A program made the position numbers and the translations under genes. From Lunularia cruciata (lineage: Eukaryota > Streptophyta > Marchantiopsida > Lunulariales > Lunulariaceae), in the NCBI GenBank assembly GCA_948567375.1, contig OX419761.1:45608243-45672242 (forward strand): 64,000 nucleotides of DNA, in the 5' to 3' direction. Below, piece after piece: positions 33,542-43,479 of the stretch (position 1 is the stretch's first letter; each line of letters opens with the position of its first letter). The notes beneath the pieces are model-generated. The model was not told where the DNA came from, searched no databases, and saw only the letters and a program-made list of their open reading frames with translations.

Positions 33542-33865
33542 CTATCTTTAACTATGTGATAATACTCTCACCCATTTCACTATGACGGCTTGGTGGGGTC
33601 TTTTCGGTCGCACTTTTCTCCCATTTAACTATGGCGACAATTCGTTATATGTCAACTACTCTGACCCCATAAATTTCCATCATATCAATCTGGCATTAAA
33701 ATTAAAATTCTTCAAAACTATATCTAGGATTGTAAAAAAATGTATGTACTATTCATTTTTGGTGAAAATTTTTCTTTTTATAATTTCTAACAACAAATTT
33801 GACGAGTTGTGGATCAGATCCACTCAGAAAATTGTGAATTACCCAGTTGAATTCCCCCCTATACT

Positions 33866-34280
33866 TACTTGAAGGGAGGAGAGGGTGACCACGTGGACAA
33901 AATGAAGGATAAGAAGACCCCATCAAGCCATACAAGGGAGAGACAAAAAAGGTAAAATGGGGCTAAGCCCCCAATAGAGTCTATATGAGAAATCTGCCCT
34001 ACCGCACCTAAGATATCCAAGCTATGCAAATCATATGATCTACACATAACTGGAACATCCAAAAAACATCACCTAATGTGATTACTCTTGTATGGATTGC
34101 ACCAACCATTACACTTTCTAAAACAATGAACATATGCTGCCTAAAATATACTACAAAATATGAGAGTGGTACCCCATGCCGCCTAACATGATGACATGAA
34201 GCAAATATGCCGTGCATTTGACTTGCAAGCATCGCATGGTCCATAGAAGGTAAAACTTCACAATGTTCTTGTAACAAGAA
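33866..34280 (-). pseudogene. 3' fragment of the non-LTR element, second copy
   Basis: The minus-strand text from 34277 matches the end of the main copy (35370-35700): the segment MFIVLESVMVGAIHTRVITL aligns with the counterpart near 35480. It is followed by the R1 end at 33880-33960. RT is absent, so it is 5'-truncated. Confidence 0.6.
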
Positions 34281-34600
34281 AAGATAAGAAGACCATGTGA
34301 AATAAAAATAATAATTCTATCAAATTATATAAAGATTAAATCAAATTTAAAACACATTTCGTAAATATCGAAATAAAAAAATGTTTTATTAAAAATAAAA
34401 ATTCTTTTAAAACTAAATAAAGAATTGAAGAAAATTTTGAAATTTTAATATAAATAAATGATGAACTGAAATTAAATTTCAATAATATAATTAAAATTTT
34501 ATAATTATTATAAAAATTGTATTTATAATTTATAATTTTATAAATACAAATTCTAAAATATCTATAAAAGTAAATAAATAAATGCATATGAATTTCATAC
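34281..34600. other. Very AT-rich tract
   Basis: About 320 bases of near-pure A/T between two GC-richer repeat segments. No gene seen. Confidence 0.7.
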
Positions 34601-34667
34601 GAAGAATCACTCGTCCAATACTAACACCTCATCGTATCGGACGCTACAACCTCTGCCTATGGAGGAT

Positions 34668-34780
34668 AGCACTGTGCTAACCCGTCACTGGTTTGATGGC
34701 CGTCATTAGTTTCACATACTTTTTTATGCTTTAATGACTCTCATTCGTCATTAGCCCTACCTAAATTGTATCTTCCAATA
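34668..34780. repeat. Dispersed repeat R2, partial copy
   Basis: Shares CGTCACTGGTTTGAT, then CACATAC and GCTTTAATGACTC, with the copy at 35040-35220. Confidence 0.55.
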
Positions 34781-35039
34781 TATAGGATACTGCTAAACGT
34801 TGGAAGATAGGATACTGCTAAACGGTCCCTAGGCACCAGAGGACTGTTACAGGAGATGATACGCGTTTTGTGGGCCCGGAGGGCACAAGACCGGGACCCC
34901 ATGGGTGAGAGTGTCCGAAGCCTTAGGCGAAATCGTTGACAAAGAAGGGCCAGAGTGTCCGTGGGGGCCAGTACTGTCTGAGGGAGAAAAGAATGTCTCC
35001 ACCCCTTCTGCATTCACGCCATATTACTGGATCAGACTC

Positions 35040-35220
35040 CCGCCAGTTGTCCAAGGTTCCCCACTGTAGCTTTCCATGGGAGTCTGGGCAGTCTTTCTGT
35101 CCCAGTGCGGTGGATGGTTCAAAATAACCCGTTAAGCGTCAGTGGTTTGATCAGCCTTTACATACTGCATGATGCTTTAATGACTCCCCCTGGATATCGG
35201 CTTCGCGCACCCCACCTAAA
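35040..35220. repeat. Dispersed repeat R2
   Basis: Shares the series TGTCCAAGGTTCCC, CAGTCTTTCTGTCCCA, CGTTAAGCGTCAGTGG and TTTGATCAGC with 39305-39412 (a few changes). It lies in the GC-richest part of the window and is followed by an R1 end. Identity unknown. Confidence 0.65.
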
Positions 35221-35259
35221 TCGTAACATCTTGTCTGGATACTTTCTTGAGAGAAGGTA

Positions 35260-38110
35260 CCGGGCGACCGCGTAGAAAACGGGAAGGATAGGACGACCCC
35301 ATCAGTTTTGTACAAGGGAGAGATGAAAAAAAGTAAAAAGAGGTTAAGTTCCAATAGAGTCTAGAGGAGAAATATGCACTATTGCACCTAAAATATTCCT
35401 ATTATGCAAGTATCACCGTCTACAAAGAATCGGAGTATCCATAAAACATCATATAATGTGATTGTTCTCCCATAGATTATACTAGACATTACGCTCTATA
35501 GAGCAATGGATACAAGATATCTTAAATGTATTACAAAGCATGACAATGAGAGTGGGACCCTCTAGATCCCTCTAAACATTGCACTTTGTAGAGCAATGGA
35601 TATATGATGTCTAAAATATACTACAAAGTATAACAGTGAGAGTGGAACCCTCTTGCGCCTAACATTATAAGCTCCCGTACACTCTTTGACAAATGTGTCA
35701 AATGTCATATCCATCATTTCATATAACTCCAAGGCTAGAAAAACAAAGAGATGAACTCATTGTATGCCCCTATACTTGGAGACTTTGCAATTGGCTATTG
35801 CGCTCGCCGTCCATCTAGGGAGATGGGTAATCACTCCCTCCAAAACTGTATCACGCATAGGGTTTATAACTATAACATTTGCTACTATCACTTGATCATC
35901 TCGGACCAAGTATAAATTTACCCTAACATATGTCGTCTGCAAAGTATATGAATGGTCCATCCAAGCCAAGTATCCACTCTCGCATGCCATAGCAAACACT
36001 ATGTCCCTAATAGCATCATAGGTAGCTATCCTCTGTCCTCAAAAAGGACATCGTGTCATATGGACCGATGCTGCATCTAGTGTAGAAGAACCACACTCAC
36101 AAGTGAGTAATGAAGATGCAGATGAGTTGACCAAACCTAGGAAAAAACTCATCATTGTAGAGAAAGTACCTGGTGGGAGTCAGAGAATGCCATAATGCAA
36201 GATTGAGCTAGGATCCAAGAGCCCGCACCCTGGCTGGAGCAAGAGCAAAGACGTGCTCTAGTAGCATGAGGAATGGACAAGTCAACTAAGAGAAAAATGT
36301 AGCATATGCTCACACTACCACTCCATCAAGGAAGACTATAAACCTCTAGTCCAATCTAAAGATAGTGAAGCAAAAGATGGAAAATCCTCTCGTGCCGGTG
36401 GAGATAGACTATCTCTTGTTTGCAGTAATAACATTTGGAGAGAAAATGATCCCTCTTCCACCTCGGTCACATAAGTCTCCAAAACCAGCCTATCAATAAC
36501 CATAAAAATGAGTGGCAAGTAGGGGTGCCGAGAGAGCCCAACTACCCAAAAACACTATAGATGTTATCTCCTCCATAAATAGCAAGCCAACCCCTTCACA
36601 TGAGATTGGCAAAGCCATCTGTCTACATGCTAAATCCCTTGTCACACACTCAAATGTCCTTGGTCCAATAATATCACCAAAGACTCCCATAATCCTCCTA
36701 TCAAAGGCTCTCAAACGTGATAGGAAGGACAATGCGGGAGGAACTGTACGGATGAGGTAGGATTGTTGACAAGCAATACTAGAGGAGACTTTACCAAATA
36801 CCACTTGTGAATCTCCTAGTAAAAGAAGGTCATCCACATGGAGAATATCTTTTGCAAGGAGGCCTAAGAAGCATCTAAGAAGCATGTGACATAATCCTTG
36901 GATCTACTGGCACTCCAAAAACACATATTCCATATGTAGATGTGATACACTCCTTTGGAAGCTCAAGGTGAGGAGGGATACCTAAATGGAACCATGCCCT
37001 GCACTTTGACACCTTGACTCTCAAGCCTACTAGATATAGCTTGATATTCAAGTGGTCAAAGGCCTGCCTAATCTGATCTACAAGGCCCACAATGTGTGTA
37101 TCATCTGCCAAGGAGGGAAATACATAACCTGGCATGGCCAAAGTAGTAGAGAGGAGAGCTCTAAAGTGAGCCATGGCGAATAAGGGCCCCCCTAAAGGAT
37201 CTCTCTGACGTGTATCAATAGTTGACTCCAAGATGGTGATTTCCTCCTACTGGTAGTAAAGGGAAGCAGGAGAGCAATAATAAGACTGCACAAAAGGAAT
37301 AAGACTTGCCAAGGATCCACTAGCCTCCCTAAGCTCTCTAAAGATGGATGCATGTGAGACATTGTTAAAAGCATTCTCAACATCCACCTGTAGGATGACC
37401 CACTCCAGATGGATATCTATGAGCGCCCTAATGCATAGAGATATAGTCTCACATCCTCCAAAGTGTAGCTATTCCAAATTGATGTGGATTGAGGTGCTAT
37501 CAAAAGTGAGAATGATGTTGAAGGACAATGGTACAAATGACCAAACACAAAAAGATCTCTCCAATAGCAATCGGCCTAATGCCCCATGTGTCCTTCTCCA
37601 TTGCAAGAAGTCAACTAGCACCTAACACCTGACTAATAGGTATAGGAATGTCTCCTCTTGCTATTGTTGTAGCCACTCAAAACAACTCGGTAAAACCACT
37701 AGAAGGATCATCTACTTAAAAGTAATCTCTAAGGTGCTCATAAACCATCCCTAACAAGCCTCTTGAGGAAAGGCAATGGGTAGTGCACAATGCTTGTGCA
37801 AACAGTGATAACCCATTTCACCAGCAATAACTCCCTCAAATAAACCCAAAATGAAACCTGCCTAAGAAGCTAACCACTCCCACGACTTGATTGGTATACT
37901 TGAAATGATCAACAAAGGGATAGAAGAAGCGTGCGTAGTCCCAAGTGTCACTACTATCAATATGGTCACTCACCTCACATGGCCATCCTAAGTGATCCAA
38001 TCATAGTCCTTGTGCATCCTTCACACATAGGTCTTCACTCTTTGCAAGGTAACGCATCATCAACACACCAGGCATGGTGTATCCCAAGCTGCTCTAGAAA
38101 ACCCCACATG
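35260..38110 (-). pseudogene. Non-LTR retrotransposon with RT, zinc finger and restriction-like endonuclease region, broken
   Basis: Minus-strand reading, upstream first. ARGDIPIPISQVLGAS and GIRPIAIGE (about 37650-37560) start the RT. DVENAFNNVSHASIF (about 37360) is motif A. RQRDPLGGPLFA (about 37190) is motif B. LADDTHIVG (about 37095) is the ADD box, with SKCRAWF following. After the thumb region (36885-36493) comes a Cys/His cluster, CECG then HMTRC (about 36095-36050). Next is DAIRDIVFAMACESGYLAWM, then VNLYLVRDDQVIVANVIVI (36020-35850). This has the layout of the C-terminal zinc finger plus restriction-like endonuclease of R2-type elements; the expected Asp residues appear partly as Asn. 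There are many stops and shifts. No N-terminal apurinic endonuclease is visible. The 3' end is R1 at 35265-35350. Confidence 0.7.
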
Positions 38111-39188
38111 GGGAAGTATAGTCATGGCTAACATTAGAATAATGATAGTAACACATGATGCTCTTCTCCTTATCTCCTGATACTTGCAAAACCACAATAC
38201 CTCACATCACAACTCACATAAGAAAATATAATCTCTCCAAACCCTAAAAAACTGTAAACTCCCATAACTTTCAGTTTCCATCTCCAAAAATTTTAAACTA
38301 TATTCTATGGAATTTAATAATGAAAACCAAGCGATTAGAAATGAAATTCAAAACCCATCACTCTCAATGTGTAATGATAACTCTAAACCCTACAAAACCT
38401 AAAATTCTCATAACTTTCTACTCAATTCTCCATAGTCTTCAATCTAGATACCAATGGAATCGGAAGTGAAAAACAAAGAAATCTACTATTCACTCGAGTG
38501 CTATATGCTAAGAGCACTCAAAAAATATAGATATTTCTTCTCACATCTCTCCTTCTCCTCTCTAGTCTCCACATTCTCTCTAACTTCTCCTCTGATAAGA
38601 AGGAGACTTCTTATCTAAAGAAGCGCCTAAAGCAAAGAAGCGACCACCTAGAACACAAGAAGGATGTACAAGGGAGAGACAAAAGAGATAGAATTGGCGC
38701 TAGGCCCCAATAGCACCTAGAGCCAAAAATGGTGGTCTGCCATATGGGAAGAAGAGACTCACAACATGGTGGAAATCTAATCTAAACGAGAAGCCCTTCA
38801 AATGAATCATCCATTGTCTTACAAAGCGCAGCCGCATTGAAGAAGTTCTTAAACCCTTTGTGTTGATAAGTGCTCTCTTGTAAGGAGGTGAACATTTTAA
38901 AATTGCAAAAGAGCAAAGAGGAGGAATGGTATAGTTCATGAAGCCCCGAACATCTTAAAATTTGCTAAAGTGGCAAATTTTAAAACTGAAAAAGAGCAAA
39001 GAGGAGGCATGGTATAGTTCATCAAGCCCCTGGATTTCATGTTCATTTCGTTTGTTATTTAAATTCAAAATCAAAATTTGAAATAAAAAATATCATGTGT
39101 AGTCGATGTTTCAAATGTGGGTGATTATTGAGCACCACTTAGGAGGACGAGACGGTCCTTGGAAGCTCTTCCAATGACACTGATATAT
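38111..39188. other. Mostly unassigned; one R1-like piece
   Basis: An A-rich stretch with repeated CCCTA(A/C)AAAAC-type text near 38235 and 38385. At 38660-38720 a piece matches the R1 side of the non-LTR element (plus strand TACAAGGGAGAGACAAAA, then GCTAGGCCCCAATAG). No gene recognised. Confidence 0.45.
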
Positions 39189-39230
39189 TTTAATATGACC
39201 CTAATATCCTTCTATTAGGGTCATATTAAA
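39189..39230. repeat. Perfect 18-bp inverted repeat with 6-base loop
   Basis: The arms 39189-39206 (TTTAATATGACCCTAATA) and 39213-39230 are perfect reverse complements. No T-run or gene lies next to it, so a terminator role is not supported. Confidence 0.9.
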
Positions 39231-39289
39231 TTATATTCAGGGTTTCCCTTTCCAAGATTTTTTCCATTCTTCACTCACGCAAGGGATCA

Positions 39290-39412
39290 GGGTTTTGCCG
39301 ATGTCCAAGATTCCCACGGTGACTTTCCGTGGTAATCAAGGCAGTGTTTCAGTCCCACTGCAGTGAAGCGTTCTAACAAACACGTTAAGCGTCACTGGTT
39401 TTTTAATCAGCT
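39290..39412. repeat. Dispersed repeat R2, third copy
   Basis: See 35040-35220. Shared blocks include TGTCCAAG, CAGTCCCA-like text and CGTTAAGCGTCACTGG. Confidence 0.6.
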
Positions 39413-39670
39413 TTACCTAGTAGTTGATATTAACCAACTACTTCCCTTTTATCCAATTATTGGCTTAAGGTAAGTGCATTGTAATCCAGAATTCACTCTG
39501 TTTAGCTCATGAAATCATATCCAATTTATTCCAAGATTTAACGTGCAAGATTTTATATCTATGTATTTATATATTTAAATTTGGATATGATTTCATGAGC
39601 ATATATATATGCTCAAAGTACTTATTAAACAACTTACATATTAAACATAAATAATTTTTATCATTTGTTC
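39413..39670. other. AT-rich flank of D1, unassigned
   Basis: Contains the inverted or repeated text GGATATGATTTCATGAGC and a short TA run. No gene. Confidence 0.5.
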
Positions 39671-39675
39671 TCCTT

Positions 39676-42600
39676 TGTGGTGCCCATATTTTTTGTTTTT
39701 GTCAAAATAAAGAAGAAGAAGTGTATAAAGAAGTCGGATTGCGCCTGTATGGCCAAAGAAGGCAAAGAAAAGAGTCTTTGGGATGAAACCCAAAGTAAAG
39801 TGACTTCGGGTCATAAGGCGAAGTACTCGGAAATGCCCTGTCAGCATACAACTTGAAGTAAGGAGTCTTTGTATCGGAGGGAGCTCAACCCGAGGCAAAG
39901 TCAGTCTAACAACCTTTCGTCGGGGCAAGAAATTCAAGAAGAGACCGTTCAAAACTGGCGGCCCATACGCGTGAAGTTTGATTGACAGTGACAGGTGCAT
40001 GCAGGAGGTGTGATTTCTTGGTAGAAACTCAAAGTGACGAAAGACAAAGAAATCGCAACTCTATAAAAATCAAACTCGCAACAAGTAATGTCAAGCAATT
40101 TTCCTTTGCCGTTGAGAAGTCGTCTTGCAAGTGATCGTGGGAAGGGAAATAGAGTTGAAAACACGATAGTGTGTAAGGGAGAAGTCGCAAGAGTGAAATC
40201 GAGAGCGAGTGAAATCGAGAGCCAGTGAGAAGGCAGGAGAGATGGGAGGCGGAAAGAAGAACTCCGAATTTGCAGTGAGAAATCATGCAATTTGGAGGTT
40301 AGATGTGATAGCTAGAATCAAAGTCTTGAGCCGACTTTGGATCACTTTCTTAGCGTGGAACTGAAACGTGAGTTTTCCAGGTTCATGACAGAGATCATCG
40401 AGAGCAAGTATCTCGATGGACCCGAGGAAGAAGGGAAGAGAGGAAATCCGGCTCGCTGGACAAAGTCGGATTGGAGACTCTTACTCGGGAAGGAAGCAGG
40501 CTCGGAGAAGGGGGCTACGTTCTTGGGGAAGGGAGAGATAGCCCAAGAAACCCAAGAGGTGAGAGATGCATTCTCGTCAAAGCGGACGAAGAATGGGTAC
40601 AAGGTAGAGAGTTACAAGGAACCTGTCAAGAGAGGAATTGTGAGTGCTCTGATGGCCATCCTGAAGCCAGAGAGTACAACATATGTGATGAAACACCAAG
40701 CGGTGTTCTTTCACAAGTTGTTTGCAGGAGAACGTGATCAATTGGGCGAGGTGTTTCCATGGGAGAACACGACAAATGGTGTGGAGTCTGCGGAATAAAT
40801 CGCCTCCACACTACATCATGCCGTTTGCAGTGCATTTCTACCTCAGGTTGAATTTGCTGAACTCAATGGAGCAAACTCGGATGGTGTCGTACTTCCATCC
40901 TGATTTGAGAAAGGAAGTCGATGTAGAGGAGCAGCAGTACATTTTGCAAATCAGAAGCACTGATGAGTACTACAAGAAGACGGGGAAGACTGTGGAGATC
41001 AAAGTGAGTACTCCGACCTCAAAGAGGAGAAGTCGGCAAGGTGAAGCCAAAGACACGAAGAAACCTCGGAAGACCAGGAGAGGAAACCCGAGGCTAGGTA
41101 TGGTGGTGATCGAGTCGGACGATGAAGACTCGGAAGGTGACGCCGAGCTCAAGACTGAAGACTCGGAACACAAGGAGGAGCCCAAGCTAACGCTATAGAG
41201 TGGAGATACGAGTAGCGACAGCGATGAGGGTGGAGAAATGACATCGGCACCAGCTGCTGCAAAAGAAGAAGAAGAAGTACCGGCAGTGATTGAAGCCGAG
41301 GACAACACGCAGTTGGAGGACGACATACTCGAGCCTGAAGAGAAGAAGATTGCAGTGCAGAGGGGAGTCCACTCAAGGCGTAAGGCAAAGTACAATGCAA
41401 GACCAAGTACGTTGAAAGAAGAAGCGCATGAAAGCTCGGGAAGCGAGGCGTCTATTCCGATACAACGACTGTAGAGAAGGAGGCGAGTATCGGGTAAACA
41501 TGAAGTATGAAGGGAAGTGGCCATGCAAGAAGAAGTAAACCCAAGCGATGGAGTCGAGTATCTGTGGGAGGTGGTGTGTCCTCTGTTGGTGAAGCTAGAG
41601 GAGAAGAAGAAGGAGATGCAGTCAACTCGTCCAGAGGTAAAGACTGTCTTGTAGGTGTTGGTGAGATTAGAAGAAGAGAACTCGGAGTTGAAGAAGAGTA
41701 TAACCCGAGGTGAGGAGGAACGGGAAGTACTACGAGCGGAGGCAGTAGTGCGAAGTCAAGTAATTGAAGACCTGGAGAGAGAAGTGAGATATCGAGAGGA
41801 TCTTGTTAAGAAGAGTGACATAGCAAGGGAGAGACAAGTAGCTGAGTACGAGATCTTGAAGTAGCAGTTTGCTGATTCAAGAGTCAAAGTTATCCATGCT
41901 ATGGCAAAAGTCGCAGAGAGAGAACAAGAGCTCGATCGGGTGATGGAGAGTGTAGAGGAGAGGAAGCAACTCTAGCAAAGAGAGTTGGCTGCACGATATA
42001 GGGAAGAAGAGAGATAACGAGAGTTACTTCGTAATCAGGAGGAGAGAGTGGTACAGAAAGAGAAGGAGAAGTAGATGGTGAAAGCCGAGTTTGAAGCGGA
42101 ATTGGCAATGTACAGGGAGGACTGGCTTGCAGATCGAGAGCAAGAGAGGAAGATGAGATTGGAGCCTTTGAAGGAGATAGTCCTTAGAATGAACGCAATG
42201 TTGAGTACAGAGGCCAGCATTCGGATTGAAGAAACGAGGCTGCACGAGTTGAAGTTGTTGGTGTAGGAGACAAGGCGAAGATAGGCGAAAGACACGGATT
42301 TGAATGCCTTGTTAATTTGTCTCAGAACTCGTGTAGACAGGAAGATCTTAGAGGTAGAAGACAACATTTCAATTAGATTAGACTTAGTAAAAATAGAGAT
42401 AGAAAAACTTTGGAAAGATGTTAAAGCAAAACCCGAAGTAGATAACATAGGAGTGCAAATGTCTTTGGAATTACTAGTGGAGACATTAGAGAAGAGTGGG
42501 TCGAGAGATGAAGAGTTAGAAGGATTACCCACTAGTGCAATTTCAGATCAGGAAAGAGAATTTCTGGAATTGGTAGAAGAGGTAAAAGATATGAAACCCG

Positions 42601-43474
42601 AGGACAGAGTAGTAGGAAGTAAATTTACTTTGGGTTTGGGTTTGAAAGCCGAGGAAGAAGTAGACATCGGATCGGAGTAGTAACAGTTTTGAGATTTGAA
42701 GAGGCAGATATGAAGAGGTGCATTGTCATTTCGGATCTACAGGTTAGAACAATTGTTGTAGAACGGTATAGTTGTTAGAACTGTCGATTGATTCACTACT
42801 TAAGAGTGGCATTCGTAGTCAAATGTTGTTCAGTGCTCATTATTTCTGAGAATAGATAAAGCAAAGTGCTGTGAAATAGTGCTCATCGTTTGAGCTTGAT
42901 TCCAAGTATCAACTTTATGATTGTGTTTGTGAGTGTTTGGAGAAATTCAAAGTGCAAGGTAGTGTGCTTGTTGGATGTTGGATTCCGTAGCCTTGATTTT
43001 CATTCTGTGTGTTTGATCCCGAGTGAAGTGCAATCAAAGCAATGCTTTGACAGATCTGAGAGGAATTGTAGTGTTGGTAGTATTCTGCATTTGTGAGTGC
43101 GGTGCGAGGTTGATGTGAAGCAATTTTGATCAAGGAAGTTGTGCCTTCAGTGGAGGGGTGGAACACACTTCTGAGGCAAAGTTGTTTTGCAGTGAAGTGC
43201 CATTTTTGGGAGAGCCTGAATCATCACAATCAAGATTGTTTGGAAAGAATTGAAGGAGTTGTGATTAAGGAGTGTTAATTTGTGACAAGAGTGCGAGTTA
43301 GTGCTTGTTATTCTCTTTTGGGTGTGGTTTCTACCTGAGAGATTAAAGACAAAACCAAGAAGAACTACATTGTTACTGTTTGCTTCATATTTGGACATTT
43401 CTGATTTGTATCTCGGCGGGAACGAACTTTACTTACCCGATTACCACAAAAGTGATATTTGCTGGGTTGTCACA
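39676..43474 (+). mobile_element. D1: 3.8-kb TG...CA element with one ORF, solo-LTR-like
   Basis: Boundaries come from comparison with D2 and from a perfect 5-bp duplication, TCCTT at 39671-39675 and 43475-43479. The element begins TGTGGTGCCCATAT and ends GGTTGTCACA. These are LTR-style ends, and 5 bp is the duplication size made by LTR-retrotransposon integrases. I find no repeat of its start near its end, no RT and no integrase, so it behaves like one very long LTR (3799 bp) or a non-autonomous element of unknown class. It carries a ~565-base leader, a ~813-codon decayed ORF and a ~790-base tail. CG dinucleotides are better kept than in D2, which suggests a younger or less methylated copy. 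Confidence 0.85.
40241..42680 (+). pseudogene. D1 ORF: unknown N-terminal domain, acidic/basic middle, long coiled coil
   Basis: The start is placed at MGGGKKNSEF because D2 has the same start in the same context. The N-terminal ~230 residues form a conserved unknown domain with RWTKSDWRLLLGKEAG, VMKHQAVFFHKLFAGE and INWARCFHGRTRQMVWSL then HYIMPFAVHFYLRLNLLNS. This style recalls plant-mobile or gag-like N-terminal domains but I cannot name it. Next comes a charged region rich in Glu, Lys and Ser (about 41000-41500), then about 350 residues of coiled coil. The C-terminus VDIGSE is followed by TAG-TAA in both copies. Breaks include a stop at about 40350, a 1-base shift near 40735, and TAGs at 41196, 41472, 41652, 41862 and 42264. 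Several of these are CAG or CAA in D2. Confidence 0.72.
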
Positions 43475-43479
43475 TCCTT

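Noticed and set aside
35040..35220. R2 repeat as an snRNA or 5S rRNA gene
   Set aside because: A short GTTAAGCGT match to 5S is too small and the rest does not fit; no U1 or U2 hallmark seen.
40970..41524. 184-codon minus-strand Ser-rich frame
   Set aside because: It is antisense to the acidic Glu/Lys-rich part of the D1 ORF; such regions give long antisense frames. The same applies to minus-strand frames at 55359-56238.
39676..43474. D1 as a DNA transposon with terminal inverted repeats
   Set aside because: Only TGTG/CACA is inverted at the ends and the 5-bp duplication does not suit hAT, CACTA, MULE or PIF; kept only as a minor alternative.
39676..43474. D1 as an ordinary LTR retrotransposon with short LTRs
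   Set aside because: I searched for the start sequence near the end and the end sequence near the start and found no terminal direct repeat.
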